DNA of 64,000 nucleotides, from the NCBI GenBank assembly GCA_018223375.1, contig JAGTTS010000001.1:492501-556500 (forward strand), read 5' to 3'. Below are positions 1 through 6,639 of this stretch, piece by piece. Origin of the DNA: Clostridiaceae bacterium Marseille-Q3526 (GTDB lineage: Bacteria > Bacillota > Clostridia > Lachnospirales > Lachnospiraceae). A program made the position numbers and the translations under genes. The notes beneath the pieces were generated by a model. The model ran no database searches, had not been told where the DNA came from, and saw only the letters and a program-made list of their open reading frames with translations. Numbering within the stretch: the stretch's first letter is position 1; every line of letters starts with the position of its first letter.

Positions 1-1312
<1,312 letters not shown>

Positions 1313-1395
1313 AGAGGTTGGGTAGAGAGAAGAGGATGGAAGAGATAGAAAGTAGGTTCAATGTGTGGTTTTGAGGGTATGTATATCCTTAAAAT

Positions 1396-1469
1396 GGCCC
1401 GGTGGCTCAGTTGGTTAGAGCGCCGCCCTGTCACGGCGGAGGTCGTGGGTTCGAGTCCCATCCGGGTCG
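1396..1469 (+). tRNA. tRNA-Asp (GTC)
   Basis: Cloverleaf with acceptor arms GGCCCGG/CCGGGTC, anticodon stem CCGCC/GGCGG around loop CTGTCAC (anticodon GTC) and a T arm with GTTCGAGTC. No CCA is encoded. It is the first gene of the seven-tRNA cluster and lies only about 84 bases after the 23S end. Confidence 0.97.
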
Positions 1470-1498
1470 CTTTAGCGACAAGCTAAAAATTGAAATGA

Positions 1499-1571
1499 GG
1501 GGTCTTAGCTCAGCTGGGAGAGCATCTGCCTTACAAGCAGAGGGTCATAGGTTCGAGCCCTATAGGCCCCA
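1499..1571 (+). tRNA. tRNA-Val (TAC)
   Basis: Acceptor stem GGGGTCT/AGGCCCC, anticodon stem TCTGC/GCAGA with loop CTTACAA giving anticodon TAC, and T loop GTTCGAGCC. CCA is not encoded. Second gene of the cluster. Confidence 0.97.
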
Positions 1572-1579
1572 TTTCATTT

Positions 1580-1652
1580 GCCGATGTGGCTCAATTGGCA
1601 GAGCAGCTGATTTGTAATCAGCAGGTTATCGGTTCGAGTCCGATCATCGGCT
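1580..1652 (+). tRNA. tRNA-Thr (TGT)
   Basis: Acceptor stem GCCGATG/CATCGGC, anticodon stem GCTGA/TCAGC with loop TTTGTAA giving anticodon TGT. CCA is not encoded. It follows tRNA-Val by eight bases. Confidence 0.96.
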
Positions 1653-1674
1653 TAGGTGAAAGCCAATTTCATAT

Positions 1675-1756
1675 GGATGGGTTCCCGAGTGGCCAAAGGG
1701 GGCAGACTGTAAATCTGTTGCGACACGCTTCGGTGGTTCGAATCCACCTCCATCCA
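1675..1756 (+). tRNA. tRNA-Tyr (GTA)
   Basis: A type II tRNA of 82 bases with a long variable arm (tgcgacacgcttcg). The acceptor stem is GGATGGG/TCCATCC and the anticodon loop CTGTAAA gives GTA. CCA is not encoded. Confidence 0.96.
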
Positions 1757-1815
1757 TTTAAAATAAGTATTGATATTTTGATACTTATTGTATATAATAG
1801 AAATGTAAATATTGA
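1757..1815 (+). promoter_or_regulatory. Internal promoter in the tRNA cluster
   Basis: Between tRNA-Tyr and tRNA-fMet lie TTGATA (1770-1775) and TATAAT (1793-1798) with a 17-base spacer, a near-consensus vegetative promoter. It would let the fMet-Phe-Lys part of the cluster be transcribed independently of the rRNA operon. An inverted repeat (aataagta/tacttatt) overlaps the -35 region. Confidence 0.6.
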
Positions 1816-1889
<74 letters not shown>

Positions 1890-1947
1890 TTTTTTTATGT
1901 CTTTTTTCATTTTGCTTTAAGCTGATGAAAAGATTCATAAAAGAAAT

Positions 1948-2020
<73 letters not shown>

Positions 2021-2040
2021 TTTATTTTTTGCCTTTTTAC

Positions 2041-2113
2041 GGGGTATTAGCTCAGTCGGTAGAGCACTTGACTTTTAATCAAGTTGTCCGGGGTTCGAAT
2101 CCCCGATGCCTCA
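2041..2113 (+). tRNA. tRNA-Lys (TTT)
   Basis: Acceptor stem GGGGTAT/ATGCCTC (with G-T pairs), anticodon stem CTTGA/TCAAG with loop CTTTTAA giving TTT. It is the last tRNA of the cluster. Its 3' end faces the integrase remnant at 2211-2402, so it is the likely attachment site of the prophage relic. Confidence 0.97.
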
Positions 2114-2124
2114 GTTATTTTATG

Positions 2125-2168
2125 AAAGCCGGTTTTCCTTGAAAATAAAGGAAAGTCGGTTTTTTTGT
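2125..2168 (+). terminator. Terminator of the rRNA/tRNA transcription unit
   Basis: A stem of about 16 bp (AAAGCCGGTTTTCCTT with AAGGAAAGTCGGTTTT, a few G-T pairs) with a seven-base loop, followed by a T run. Confidence 0.8.
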
Positions 2169-2210
2169 TTGCCGGTTTACAGGGAAAATCCCAGACACCC
2201 TTGATTTTTA

Positions 2211-2402
2211 TTAAATCTTATATACATAAGAATCTAAGTGTGATAAACGGTTTTCTAAAGCAATTATTTCATGAGCAAAATGCTCATATCGCTTCGTGGT
2301 TTCAAGACTTTTATGTCCCATGATAATACTTAAATCAAATACATTCGAATTGCCAGACCGTAAGATATTATCTTTACAATAATTCGTTGCAAAATTATAA
2401 TT
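2211..2402 (-). pseudogene. Tyrosine recombinase (phage integrase) C-terminal fragment
   Basis: Translating the minus strand up to the stop at 2211-2213 gives about 60 residues ending a tyrosine recombinase. They include FATN and then IIMGHKSLETTKRYEHFAHE, matching the conserved MGH...TxxRYxH block that carries the active-site His and Tyr. Upstream of FATN the family pattern (expected DLRHTFAT) is lost and no start exists, so only the C-terminal end survives. It lies next to the 3' end of tRNA-Lys, the usual place for an integrase beside its attachment site. I read it as the relic of the prophage that also left the lysis genes downstream. Confidence 0.8.
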
Positions 2403-2408
2403 AAAAAA

Positions 2409-2579
2409 TATATAGATGAGTATGAAAGTGAAAATGGAGAAATAATAATCTCAGACGAAGCAATAAACAGCCCATTAAAAAAGCAGATGCAGCTATTGAA
2501 AGATATGCAAGAGGAAGAAACGGGAAAACTAGAGGAGCTGAAAGAATCATTTAAAAACGGATTAAATACTTTTAAATAA
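2409..2579 (+). pseudogene. C-terminal fragment of an unknown coiled-coil-like protein
   Basis: An open frame without a start codon or ribosome site encodes a charged, helical tail of about 55 residues (for example KKQMQLLKDMQEEETGKLEE) and ends at 2579. It begins where the opposite-strand integrase similarity ends, which suggests two truncated genes fused by a deletion. I do not recognise the family. It might be part of a phage or transposon protein. Confidence 0.4.
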
Positions 2580-2618
2580 TCTGCTCCACTACAGACTGGC
2601 AGCCACCACGCTCAAAAG

Positions 2619-2667
2619 TAGGTAAGAGGACTTAGAGGAACTGCGTTCCTTACGTCCTCTTACCTAC
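2619..2667. repeat. Long perfect hairpin beside the intron fragment
   Basis: GTAGGTAAGAGGAC (2619-2632) pairs exactly with GTCCTCTTACCTAC (2654-2667), and an inner stem AGGAAC/GTTCCT continues it. It ends ten bases before the GTGTG that begins the intron fragment. No long T run follows. Class C group II introns insert after such hairpins, so this may be the target motif. Confidence 0.6.
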
Positions 2668-2676
2668 ATTGTAGCG

Positions 2677-3292
2677 GTGTGCCTGGCGGCGCACGTTTCT
2701 TAAGGGTGCAAGTTCCAAATCCGCCCGGTAGCGGGAAGGATATAGCCGAAGGTAAGGGTGTCCATCGTGAGGTGGAATCTGAAGGAAGCCGGATGTGGGG
2801 AACTTACTAACCCACGGGCAAACCTCTGGTCTGACGAACAGAAACCGCATAGAAGGCTGTACATGAGGGTAAGTCTGCCGCACAAGATGAAGCCCGATAG
2901 CTACACGGAATCATATGCAGTAAATGCGGCAGATGGATGGAGGGAAAGAAACGTGTGGTACCCAGAGAGGTCTGTACGGAACGCTCTGAAAAGAGCAACC
3001 GTTACCGGAAGGTAACGCTGAACGTACAGAAGTCAGCAGAGGCCATAGTAGCTGGAAGTTTTTTTCGGTGAAGGGCTGAATCAATAGGAGTCTTTAGTAC
3101 GACAGGGAAAGGAGGAATGGGCAGATGGGTACAGAAAACATAGAAAGCTGCTCGCAAAGAGATAGCGCGGAACGCAAAGGGTATGTGAGAGCGCACCGCT
3201 CATTCAGCCGGATATGGAAGGAAAGAGACAGTGCAGAGCCAGACCTCTTAGGTAAGATACTGGACAGGGACAACCTAAACCGGGCTTACAAA
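2677..3292 (+). mobile_element. Group II intron, 5' fragment (RNA domains plus start of its reverse transcriptase)
   Basis: The sequence starts with the group II 5' consensus GTGTG (2677). It runs through the structured 5' region typical of Lachnospiraceae introns, including gacgaacagaaaccgcatag, gtaagtctgccgcacaagat and gaacgtacagaagtcagcag. It leads into the first codons of the intron-encoded protein at 3125 and then stops abruptly. The rest of the reverse transcriptase and the catalytic domains V and VI are missing, so the element cannot splice or move by itself. The ORFs across 2700-3015 are shadows of structured RNA, not genes. Confidence 0.8.
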
Positions 3293-3295
3293 TGA
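3125..3295 (+). pseudogene. Intron-encoded reverse transcriptase/maturase, N-terminal 56 residues only
   Basis: An ATG at 3125, preceded by a ribosome site (aaaggaggaatggg), opens a frame of 56 residues. It contains GYVRAHRSFSRIWKERDSAE and ends ILDRDNLNRAYK, immediately before the stop. This is the known start of group II intron reverse transcriptases, where the family continues with RV..NKGAxGVDGM. The stop directly after NLNRAYK marks the deletion point. No polymerase motif is present, so it is inactive. Confidence 0.75.
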
Positions 3296-3333
3296 TAGAA
3301 AAACACAAGTTGTGCCTTGCTGCATAAAAAGCG

Positions 3334-3366
3334 GCCAGCAACATTTAGCTGCTGGCCGGGAAAATT
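3334..3366 (+). terminator. Hairpin with T-rich tail
   Basis: GGCCAGCA (3334-3341) pairs with TGCTGGCC (3351-3358) and is followed by gggaaaatttta. It sits just after the intron fragment and could end any read-through transcription. Confidence 0.55.
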
Positions 3367-3408
3367 TTATATTTTTTCTCTGTCCTCTTGACGGGGAGCA
3401 GTTCAGTT

Positions 3409-3633
3409 TTATAAAGGCTTACGATTTCTGCTTTTTGCTAAAGTTAATGACATTGTTATTTTATAAGGCTTTCCGCTTATTTTGATGTAACGAAAAGTAG
3501 ATTTAAGTAATAAAAAGTAAATGTCTAAAATTGGTCTAAAAGGTTCATTTTTTTCGGCAATGTCTAAGAACCCGCGATTATAGATATCCATAGGCCCAGG
3601 AACAAATCTGTCATGAATTCCGGTAATTTCCAT
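3409..3633 (-). CDS. Hypothetical protein or C-terminal fragment
   Basis: A 74-residue minus-strand frame with protein-like composition (HDRFVPGPMDIYNRGFLDIA, then a basic tail). The frame stays open upstream of the ATG, and there is no convincing ribosome site (cttgcgata before ATG), so it may be the end of a longer truncated gene. Its upstream extension would overlap the promoter of the first toxin module. I do not recognise a family. It may be part of the prophage debris, and it could equally be non-coding. Confidence 0.3.
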   Translation of the reverse strand: MEITGIHDRFVPGPMDIYNRGFLDIAEKNEPFRPILDIYFLLLKSTFRYIKISGKPYKITMSLTLAKSRNRKPL

Positions 3634-3668
3634 TATCGCAAGTTGGGATGAGTGAAGAAAAAAACGAA

Positions 3669-3697
3669 TGGAATCGATAGTAGATTTGTGGTATACT
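3669..3697 (+). promoter_or_regulatory. Promoter of toxin module 1
   Basis: -35 TGGAAT (3669-3674), 17-base spacer, -10 TATACT (3692-3697) preceded by TGG (extended -10). The same arrangement (TAGAAT, 17 bases, TATAAT) precedes the second module at 4666-4694, which supports both. Confidence 0.65.
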
Positions 3698-3732
3698 CTT
3701 CCTGTTACTGCCCCAATACTGGCAACAGGAAG
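3698..3732 (+). promoter_or_regulatory. 5' leader hairpin of toxin 1 mRNA
   Basis: CTTCCTGTT (3698-3706) pairs exactly with AACAGGAAG (3724-3732), with GCC/GGC extending the stem. The 3' arm contains the AGGAAG that leads into the ribosome site AGGGGG. The leader can therefore mask translation initiation, as the upstream helix does in Fst mRNA of plasmid pAD1. Confidence 0.6.
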
Positions 3733-3744
3733 GGGGTGTTCATA

Positions 3745-3831
3745 TTGGAAATGCTTGTTTCATTTCTTGTCGCTGTTGCGGCTGGTGTGGCCTGCCACTA
3801 CATCATCAAATGGTTGGACGGCGATAAGTAG
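3745..3831 (+). CDS. Small hydrophobic toxin, Fst/par-like (module 1)
   Basis: A 28-codon gene starting at TTG (3745), eight bases after AGGGGG. ATG at 3751 is an alternative start but lies 14 bases from the ribosome site. The peptide has a hydrophobic core (LVSFLVAVAAGVACHYII) and a short charged tail KWLDGDK. Fst/Ldr-family type I toxins share this plan: one membrane segment and a tail with W-L followed by polar residues. A paralogue with the same tail motif (KWLDRNR) is encoded at 4738. Expected role is membrane insertion and growth arrest when the antisense RNA at 3882-3951 is lost. The family assignment is inference from size, sequence pattern and the RNA architecture; a holin-like phage peptide is the alternative. 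Confidence 0.7.
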   Translation: MEMLVSFLVAVAAGVACHYIIKWLDGDK

Positions 3832-3881
3832 TCGATAACCAGCCTGCGGGGTTAAGCCTTCCCGCTTAAAAGTAGGAATAG

Positions 3882-3913
3882 AAAACCCCCAGGGATGCCG
3901 CCCTGGGGGTTTT
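3882..3913. terminator. Bidirectional terminator shared by toxin 1 mRNA and its antisense RNA
   Basis: AAAACCCCCAGGG (3882-3894) pairs exactly with CCCTGGGGGTTTT (3901-3913). It has A and T runs on both sides and so can stop transcription from either direction. Confidence 0.85.
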
Positions 3914-3951
3914 CGTGTATGTCCATATTGGACAGCTTGTTTCATTTGCCT
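3882..3951 (-). ncRNA. Predicted antitoxin RNA of module 1 (RNA II-like)
   Basis: A minus-strand promoter (TTGTAA at 3986-3981, 17-base spacer, TATAAT at 3963-3958) would start an RNA near 3951 that ends at the shared terminator, about 70 bases. Its 5' part is complementary to CATATTGGA and GCTTGTTTCATTT (3924-3932, 3935-3947), which are direct repeats of the toxin start region (3741-3749, 3753-3765). It can therefore pair with the toxin mRNA over the start codon and also across the terminator stem, as RNA II pairs with RNA I in the pAD1 par locus. Confidence 0.65.
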
Positions 3952-3957
3952 ACTGGC

Positions 3958-3986
3958 ATTATAGCATATGCGTATTTGAATTACAA
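3958..3986 (-). promoter_or_regulatory. Promoter of antitoxin RNA 1
   Basis: On the minus strand: TTGTAA, a 17-base spacer, and a perfect TATAAT. Confidence 0.7.
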
Positions 3987-4038
3987 GATACGTATATGCT
4001 GTTTTTTTACCCTAAATCAGAGGAAGGAGGCGAAAAAG

Positions 4039-4323
4039 GTGACACAGTTGGAAGTAGAGATTGCTCTGGAACGGTATCGCAACGAGATTGAATCATTGAA
4101 GCACCGTATGGATGAAGTGCAGAGGAGCGTGGATGCTGTCCACAGTCTGGCCCAGCAGATGGTTGTCCAGACGGCAGAGATTAAGCATCTGGGGCAGGCG
4201 GTTGGGGAAGTGAAAAAGGATGTGGCGGAGCTGAAGGAAAAGCCGGGAACTCGGTGGGAGAGTTTAATCTCTGGACTCATCGGGGCGGCAGCAGGGGCGA
4301 TTGGAGCGATATTCTTCAGGTAA
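4039..4323 (+). CDS. XhlA-like haemolysin/lysis accessory protein
   Basis: 94 residues starting at GTG 4039, nine bases after AGGAAGGAGG. Residues 1-65 form a charged amphipathic helix or coiled coil (ALERYRNEIESLKHRMDEVQ ... VKKDVAELKEK), and a single C-terminal membrane segment follows (LISGLIGAAAGAIGAIFF). This matches the XhlA/BhlA pattern of PBSX-type prophage lysis modules, in which the protein works with the holin to export the endolysin. The holin follows after 16 bases and the amidase lies further down. An ATG far upstream (3895) keeps the frame open but has no ribosome site and overlaps the toxin terminator, so I rejected it. Confidence 0.75.
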   Translation: MTQLEVEIALERYRNEIESLKHRMDEVQRSVDAVHSLAQQMVVQTAEIKHLGQAVGEVKKDVAELKEKPGTRWESLISGLIGAAAGAIGAIFFR

Positions 4324-4339
4324 GGAAGGAGAGAAAACT

Positions 4340-4603
4340 ATGGATTTTGGAATTGCAAGCGTGGCAGGAATCACGATGATCTGCTATCTGGCAGGCATGG
4401 GAATGAAGGCATCTGAGAAGGTAAAGAATGAGGTGATTCCCGTAGTCTGCGGATGCGCCGGAGCTGCGCTGGGAGTAGCTGGTATGTTTGTAATGCCGGA
4501 TTTTCCGGCTCAGGATGTAATCAACGCGGCGGCGGTCGGCATTGCATCCGGTCTGGCGGCCACAGGAATTAACCAGGCAGTAAAACAGCTGGGAAGGAGG
4601 TGA
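4340..4603 (+). CDS. Phage holin (Hol44/holin superfamily V type)
   Basis: 87 residues with a good ribosome site (aaggaaggagag). It shows an N-terminal hydrophobic segment (VAGITMICYLAGMGMKA), then KASEKVKNEVIPVVCGCAGA, a second glycine/alanine-rich membrane stretch and a basic end (KQLGRR). This is the pattern of small Gram-positive phage holins of the Phage_holin_5 type. It would make membrane lesions for the amidase encoded downstream. It is transcriptionally linked to the XhlA-like gene, as in prophage lysis cassettes. Intact by length. Confidence 0.8.
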   Translation: MDFGIASVAGITMICYLAGMGMKASEKVKNEVIPVVCGCAGAALGVAGMFVMPDFPAQDVINAAAVGIASGLAATGINQAVKQLGRR

Positions 4604-4665
4604 TCCATTCATCTCCCGCAGCTTCGGCGGGTGATCCAGAGCAGACGCAAATGTGTCAAAAAGAG

Positions 4666-4694
4666 TAGAATCATACTGAAATTTATGATATAAT
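4666..4694 (+). promoter_or_regulatory. Promoter of toxin module 2
   Basis: -35 TAGAAT (4666-4671), 17-base spacer, -10 TATAAT (4689-4694), similar in sequence to the promoter of module 1. Confidence 0.7.
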
Positions 4695-4709
4695 GCTCTT
4701 CGCTGTCGA

Positions 4710-4729
4710 ACCTCCAGCAGAAGGGAGGT
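4710..4729 (+). promoter_or_regulatory. Hairpin masking the toxin 2 ribosome site
   Basis: ACCTCC (4710-4715) pairs exactly with GGAGGT (4724-4729). The latter is the ribosome binding site of the small gene at 4738. Translation would need this helix to open. Confidence 0.65.
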
Positions 4730-4737
4730 GATACTGT

Positions 4738-4827
4738 ATGGAAGAAATACTTCTCACATTTCTTGTTTCTGTTGGAGCAAGTGTAGTTGGCTACTACATA
4801 TGCAAATGGCTGGACAGAAATAGATAG
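4738..4827 (+). CDS. Small hydrophobic toxin, Fst/par-like (module 2)
   Basis: A 29-residue peptide starting at ATG 4738, nine bases after GGAGG. It has a hydrophobic core (ILLTFLVSVGASVVGYYI) and the tail CKWLDRNR, close to the tail of many Fst-family toxins. It is a diverged paralogue of the peptide at 3745, with the same order of leader helix, ORF, bidirectional terminator, repeat of the toxin start and opposing promoter. Module 2 follows the holin, and module 1 precedes the XhlA-like gene, so the pair brackets the lysis genes. Function is inferred, as for module 1. Confidence 0.72.
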   Translation: MEEILLTFLVSVGASVVGYYICKWLDRNR

Positions 4828-4866
4828 ACAGCATCAGCATAATCGGAATAGCTCACCGTAACGAGC

Positions 4867-4902
4867 AAGAACCCCTCAGAGCGGCAACTCTGAGGGGTTC
4901 TT
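4867..4902. terminator. Bidirectional terminator of module 2
   Basis: AAGAACCCCTCAGAG (4867-4881) pairs exactly with CTCTGAGGGGTTCTT (4888-4902), with T-rich ends on both strands. Confidence 0.85.
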
Positions 4903-4935
4903 TTACTGCATGGAAACTTCTCACATTTCTTAGCT
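4867..4935 (-). ncRNA. Predicted antitoxin RNA of module 2 (RNA II-like)
   Basis: A strong minus-strand promoter (TTGACT at 4970-4965, 17-base spacer, TATGAT at 4947-4942) would give an RNA of about 70 bases from near 4935 to the shared terminator. Positions 4916-4931 repeat, base for base, the 16-base stretch ACTTCTCACATTTCTT of the toxin gene (4749-4764). The antisense RNA can therefore base-pair with the toxin mRNA just after its start codon. Confidence 0.7.
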
Positions 4936-4941
4936 GTATTC

Positions 4942-4970
4942 ATCATACCTTTTTTTGTCTGAAAAGTCAA
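4942..4970 (-). promoter_or_regulatory. Promoter of antitoxin RNA 2
   Basis: On the minus strand: TTGACT, a 17-base spacer, TATGAT. Near consensus. Confidence 0.75.
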
Positions 4971-4991
4971 TGTATAGCTTGCTGATAATTA

Positions 4992-5024
4992 GAGCGTCCT
5001 TTTAATCAGGGACGTTCTTTTTAT
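4992..5024 (+). terminator. Weak terminator-like hairpin
   Basis: AGCGTCC pairs with GGGACGTT (one G-T pair), followed by cttttta. It lies between module 2 and the next gene. Confidence 0.45.
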
Positions 5025-5055
5025 ACAAAAATATTTTTTAAGGAGGACTCAAACT

Positions 5056-5289
5056 ATGAGTAGAACACACAAATGCCCAGTACACGGAGAGAACGGATTT
5101 GACCAGGAGAAGGCAGGAACCCACATCCCTGAGCCGATTGCAGACTGTACTTGTGACGTTGGAGCTACAGGCCCCGCAGCAGAGGGTAAGGGAAACACAC
5201 CAGTAGGACCTGGCCTGGAGGGATTAGGCAATACGCCGGTTGGCCCTGGATTAGGCGGCGGCAACACGCCGATTGGCCCGGGAAAATAG
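5056..5289 (+). CDS. Small Gly/Pro-repeat protein, function unknown
   Basis: 77 residues with a strong ribosome site (aaggaggactcaaact). The first half has His/Cys residues (HKCPVHGE ... CTCDVG). The second half repeats a motif of about nine residues three times, GNTPVGPGL, GNTPVGPGL and GNTPIGPGK, separated by EGL or GG. No signal peptide or membrane segment is seen. It lies between the second toxin module and the endolysin operon. I do not recognise a family. The Cys/His pairs could bind metal and the repeats look unstructured or collagen-like, but no function follows from this. Confidence 0.6.
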   Translation: MSRTHKCPVHGENGFDQEKAGTHIPEPIADCTCDVGATGPAAEGKGNTPVGPGLEGLGNTPVGPGLGGGNTPIGPGK

Positions 5290-5309
5290 TTCCGACGTCG
5301 CAACAGGGG

Positions 5310-5331
5310 GGGGAGGCCTTCGGGCCTCCCG
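5310..5331 (+). promoter_or_regulatory. Hairpin upstream of the endolysin genes
   Basis: GGGAGGCC and GGCCTCCC flank a TTCG tetraloop. Immediately after it comes the ribosome site ggaaaggagcc of the gene at 5345. There is no T run, so it is more likely a processing, stability or partial-termination element than a full terminator. Confidence 0.5.
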
Positions 5332-5344
5332 GAAAGGAGCCTAT

Positions 5345-5509
5345 ATGGTAAAGAGTATGCAGAGAGCAGATCTTGGCGATAAGTGGTTTACAGAGCTTCA
5401 GAAGGAGGCCAGGGAAGCATCGGAAACAGCACTGCAGGACTTCCAGGCAGCCATCGATCCAGATGCGATGGGCCCGGACGGAAAGGAGGGGATTGACGAT
5501 GCAGATTAA
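5345..5509 (+). CDS. Small acidic protein before the endolysin, unknown
   Basis: 54 residues (MVKSMQRADLGDKWFTELQK ... acidic end GKEGIDDAD) starting seven bases after GGAAAGGAG. The downstream amidase starts inside it at 5499, so the two are translationally coupled. It is predicted soluble and helical. It is probably a phage-derived lysis or tail-end small protein. No family recognised. Confidence 0.6.
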   Translation: MVKSMQRADLGDKWFTELQKEAREASETALQDFQAAIDPDAMGPDGKEGIDDAD

Positions 5510-6383
5510 CAAACTGCTGACGCCGTACAACCTTAATCGTCTGGGTGACACCAACCGCATCAGGTACATCGTGATCCACTACGTCGGAGCTACCGGCGGG
5601 GCGGAGGCCAACTGCCGGTATTATGCCAGCAAATATATCGGAGCCAGCGCCCACTACTATGTGGGATTTGGCGGGGAAATCTGGCAGAGCGTAGAGGATG
5701 GAGACATTGCCTGGCACTGTGGGGCAAAAAGTTACAGGCATCCGGAATGTCGGAATTCCAACAGTATCGGTATTGAGCTGTGTGTCAGGAATAAAGGAAG
5801 CCAGGCAGCAGACAGCCGGGACTGGTACTTCGAAGATGCTACCGTTCAGGCGGCTATTGAACTGACGAGGGAGCTGATGGAGAAATATAGTATTCCGGCA
5901 GACCATGTGATTCGTCATTACGACGTAACCGGCAAGATTTGCCCGAACCCTTACGTATATAATCATACATCTCACACCTGGGACGTTTTCAAGGCGGCCA
6001 TAACAGGCGAGGAGACTATGTGGGAATACCAGACCATCAGCACCGACACAGCGCAAGTGGAGGTCACGGCCTCCTCCCTGGTCATCCGTGACGCACCAGG
6101 CGGTAAAGATACCGGAGGAAGATACTATAAGGGGAACCGAATAAAACCGCTCAGAAAGGCTCTGGCAGGCTCAGAACGATGGTTCCTGACGGAGAGGGGC
6201 TGGATCAGCGCCGATTACCTCCAGGGCTGGATCCGAGAGGACGGAAGATGGTGGTATCTGCGCCCAGGTTATATCTATCCAGCAGGCCGCCTGGAAGTCA
6301 TCAACGGCAGATGTTACTGCTTTGATTTTAACGGCTGGATGCTGACATCCAGCCGGATCCAGGAAGACGGAGAAGTGATTTAA
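5499..6383 (+). CDS. N-acetylmuramoyl-L-alanine amidase endolysin (Amidase_2) with C-terminal wall-binding region
   Basis: 294 residues; the start at ATG 5499 follows GGAAAGGAGGGG and overlaps the previous gene by 11 bases. Residues 1-165 are a PGRP/Amidase_2 domain: YIVIHYVGATGG with the first Zn ligand His, a central HYYVG ... IAWHCG, and HYDVTGKICPNPY with the last His and Cys ligands. Residues 185-245 look SH3-like (VTASSLVIRDAPGGKDTG), followed by aromatic wall-binding repeats (GWIREDGRWWYLRPG). It cleaves the peptidoglycan stem-peptide amide bond, releasing phage through the holin pores. It lacks a signal peptide, as phage endolysins do. Intact despite the decay of the rest of the prophage. 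Confidence 0.9.
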   Translation: MQINKLLTPYNLNRLGDTNRIRYIVIHYVGATGGAEANCRYYASKYIGASAHYYVGFGGEIWQSVEDGDIAWHCGAKSYRHPECRNSNSIGIELCVRNKGSQAADSRDWYFEDATVQAAIELTRELMEKYSIPADHVIRHYDVTGKICPNPYVYNHTSHTWDVFKAAITGEETMWEYQTISTDTAQVEVTASSLVIRDAPGGKDTGGRYYKGNRIKPLRKALAGSERWFLTERGWISADYLQGWIREDGRWWYLRPGYIYPAGRLEVINGRCYCFDFNGWMLTSSRIQEDGEVI

Positions 6384-6386
6384 AAA

Positions 6387-6404
6387 GGCGGCCATCTGGC
6401 CGCC
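6387..6404 (+). terminator. GC-rich hairpin after the endolysin
   Basis: GGCGGCCA (6387-6394) pairs with TGGCCGCC (6397-6404). Only a poor T tract follows, so termination may be weak. Confidence 0.45.
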
Positions 6405-6639
6405 CTGATTGTATCATCTTCGGTTTTGTGTGATATTGTTCTTTTTAAATTACTGCAAAGCATTGACAAATAAAGAAAATCGGTGCAAAATTCGTGTGAT
6501 ATTTCGTGTGATATTTGAGTTAAAAACGGTAATGTTTTCCTATCATACGGCGATATTAAATACTTACATCAAAAAAGAGAATCCTTGTATTTACAAGGAA
6601 AACTGCTATTTCCCCAGCAAATACAAGGGCATAAAAATA
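6405..6639. other. A/T-rich non-coding end of the prophage remnant
   Basis: No convincing gene. A 12-base direct repeat (cgtgtgatattt, about 6491-6514) occurs twice in tandem with a third partial copy near 6426. The palindrome TCCTTGTATTTACAAGGA lies around 6583-6600, and its left half is matched again by aaatacaagg near 6620. Such repeats are common next to phage integration or regulatory sites. The region abuts the 3' end of tRNA-Gly, so it may contain an att site. Confidence 0.4.

Noticed and set aside
2758..3015. Overlapping ORFs on both strands at 2650-3015
   Set aside because: The DNA is group II intron structured RNA; the frames have no ribosome sites and the RNA motifs explain the sequence.
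3760..3945. 61-residue minus-strand ORF across toxin 1 and its terminator
   Set aside because: It is antisense to the toxin and spans a bidirectional terminator; the minus-strand promoter supports a short RNA, not this ORF.
5049..5303. 84-residue minus-strand Pro-rich ORF over 5056-5289
   Set aside because: It is the antisense of the Gly/Pro repeat gene; the plus strand has the strong ribosome site.
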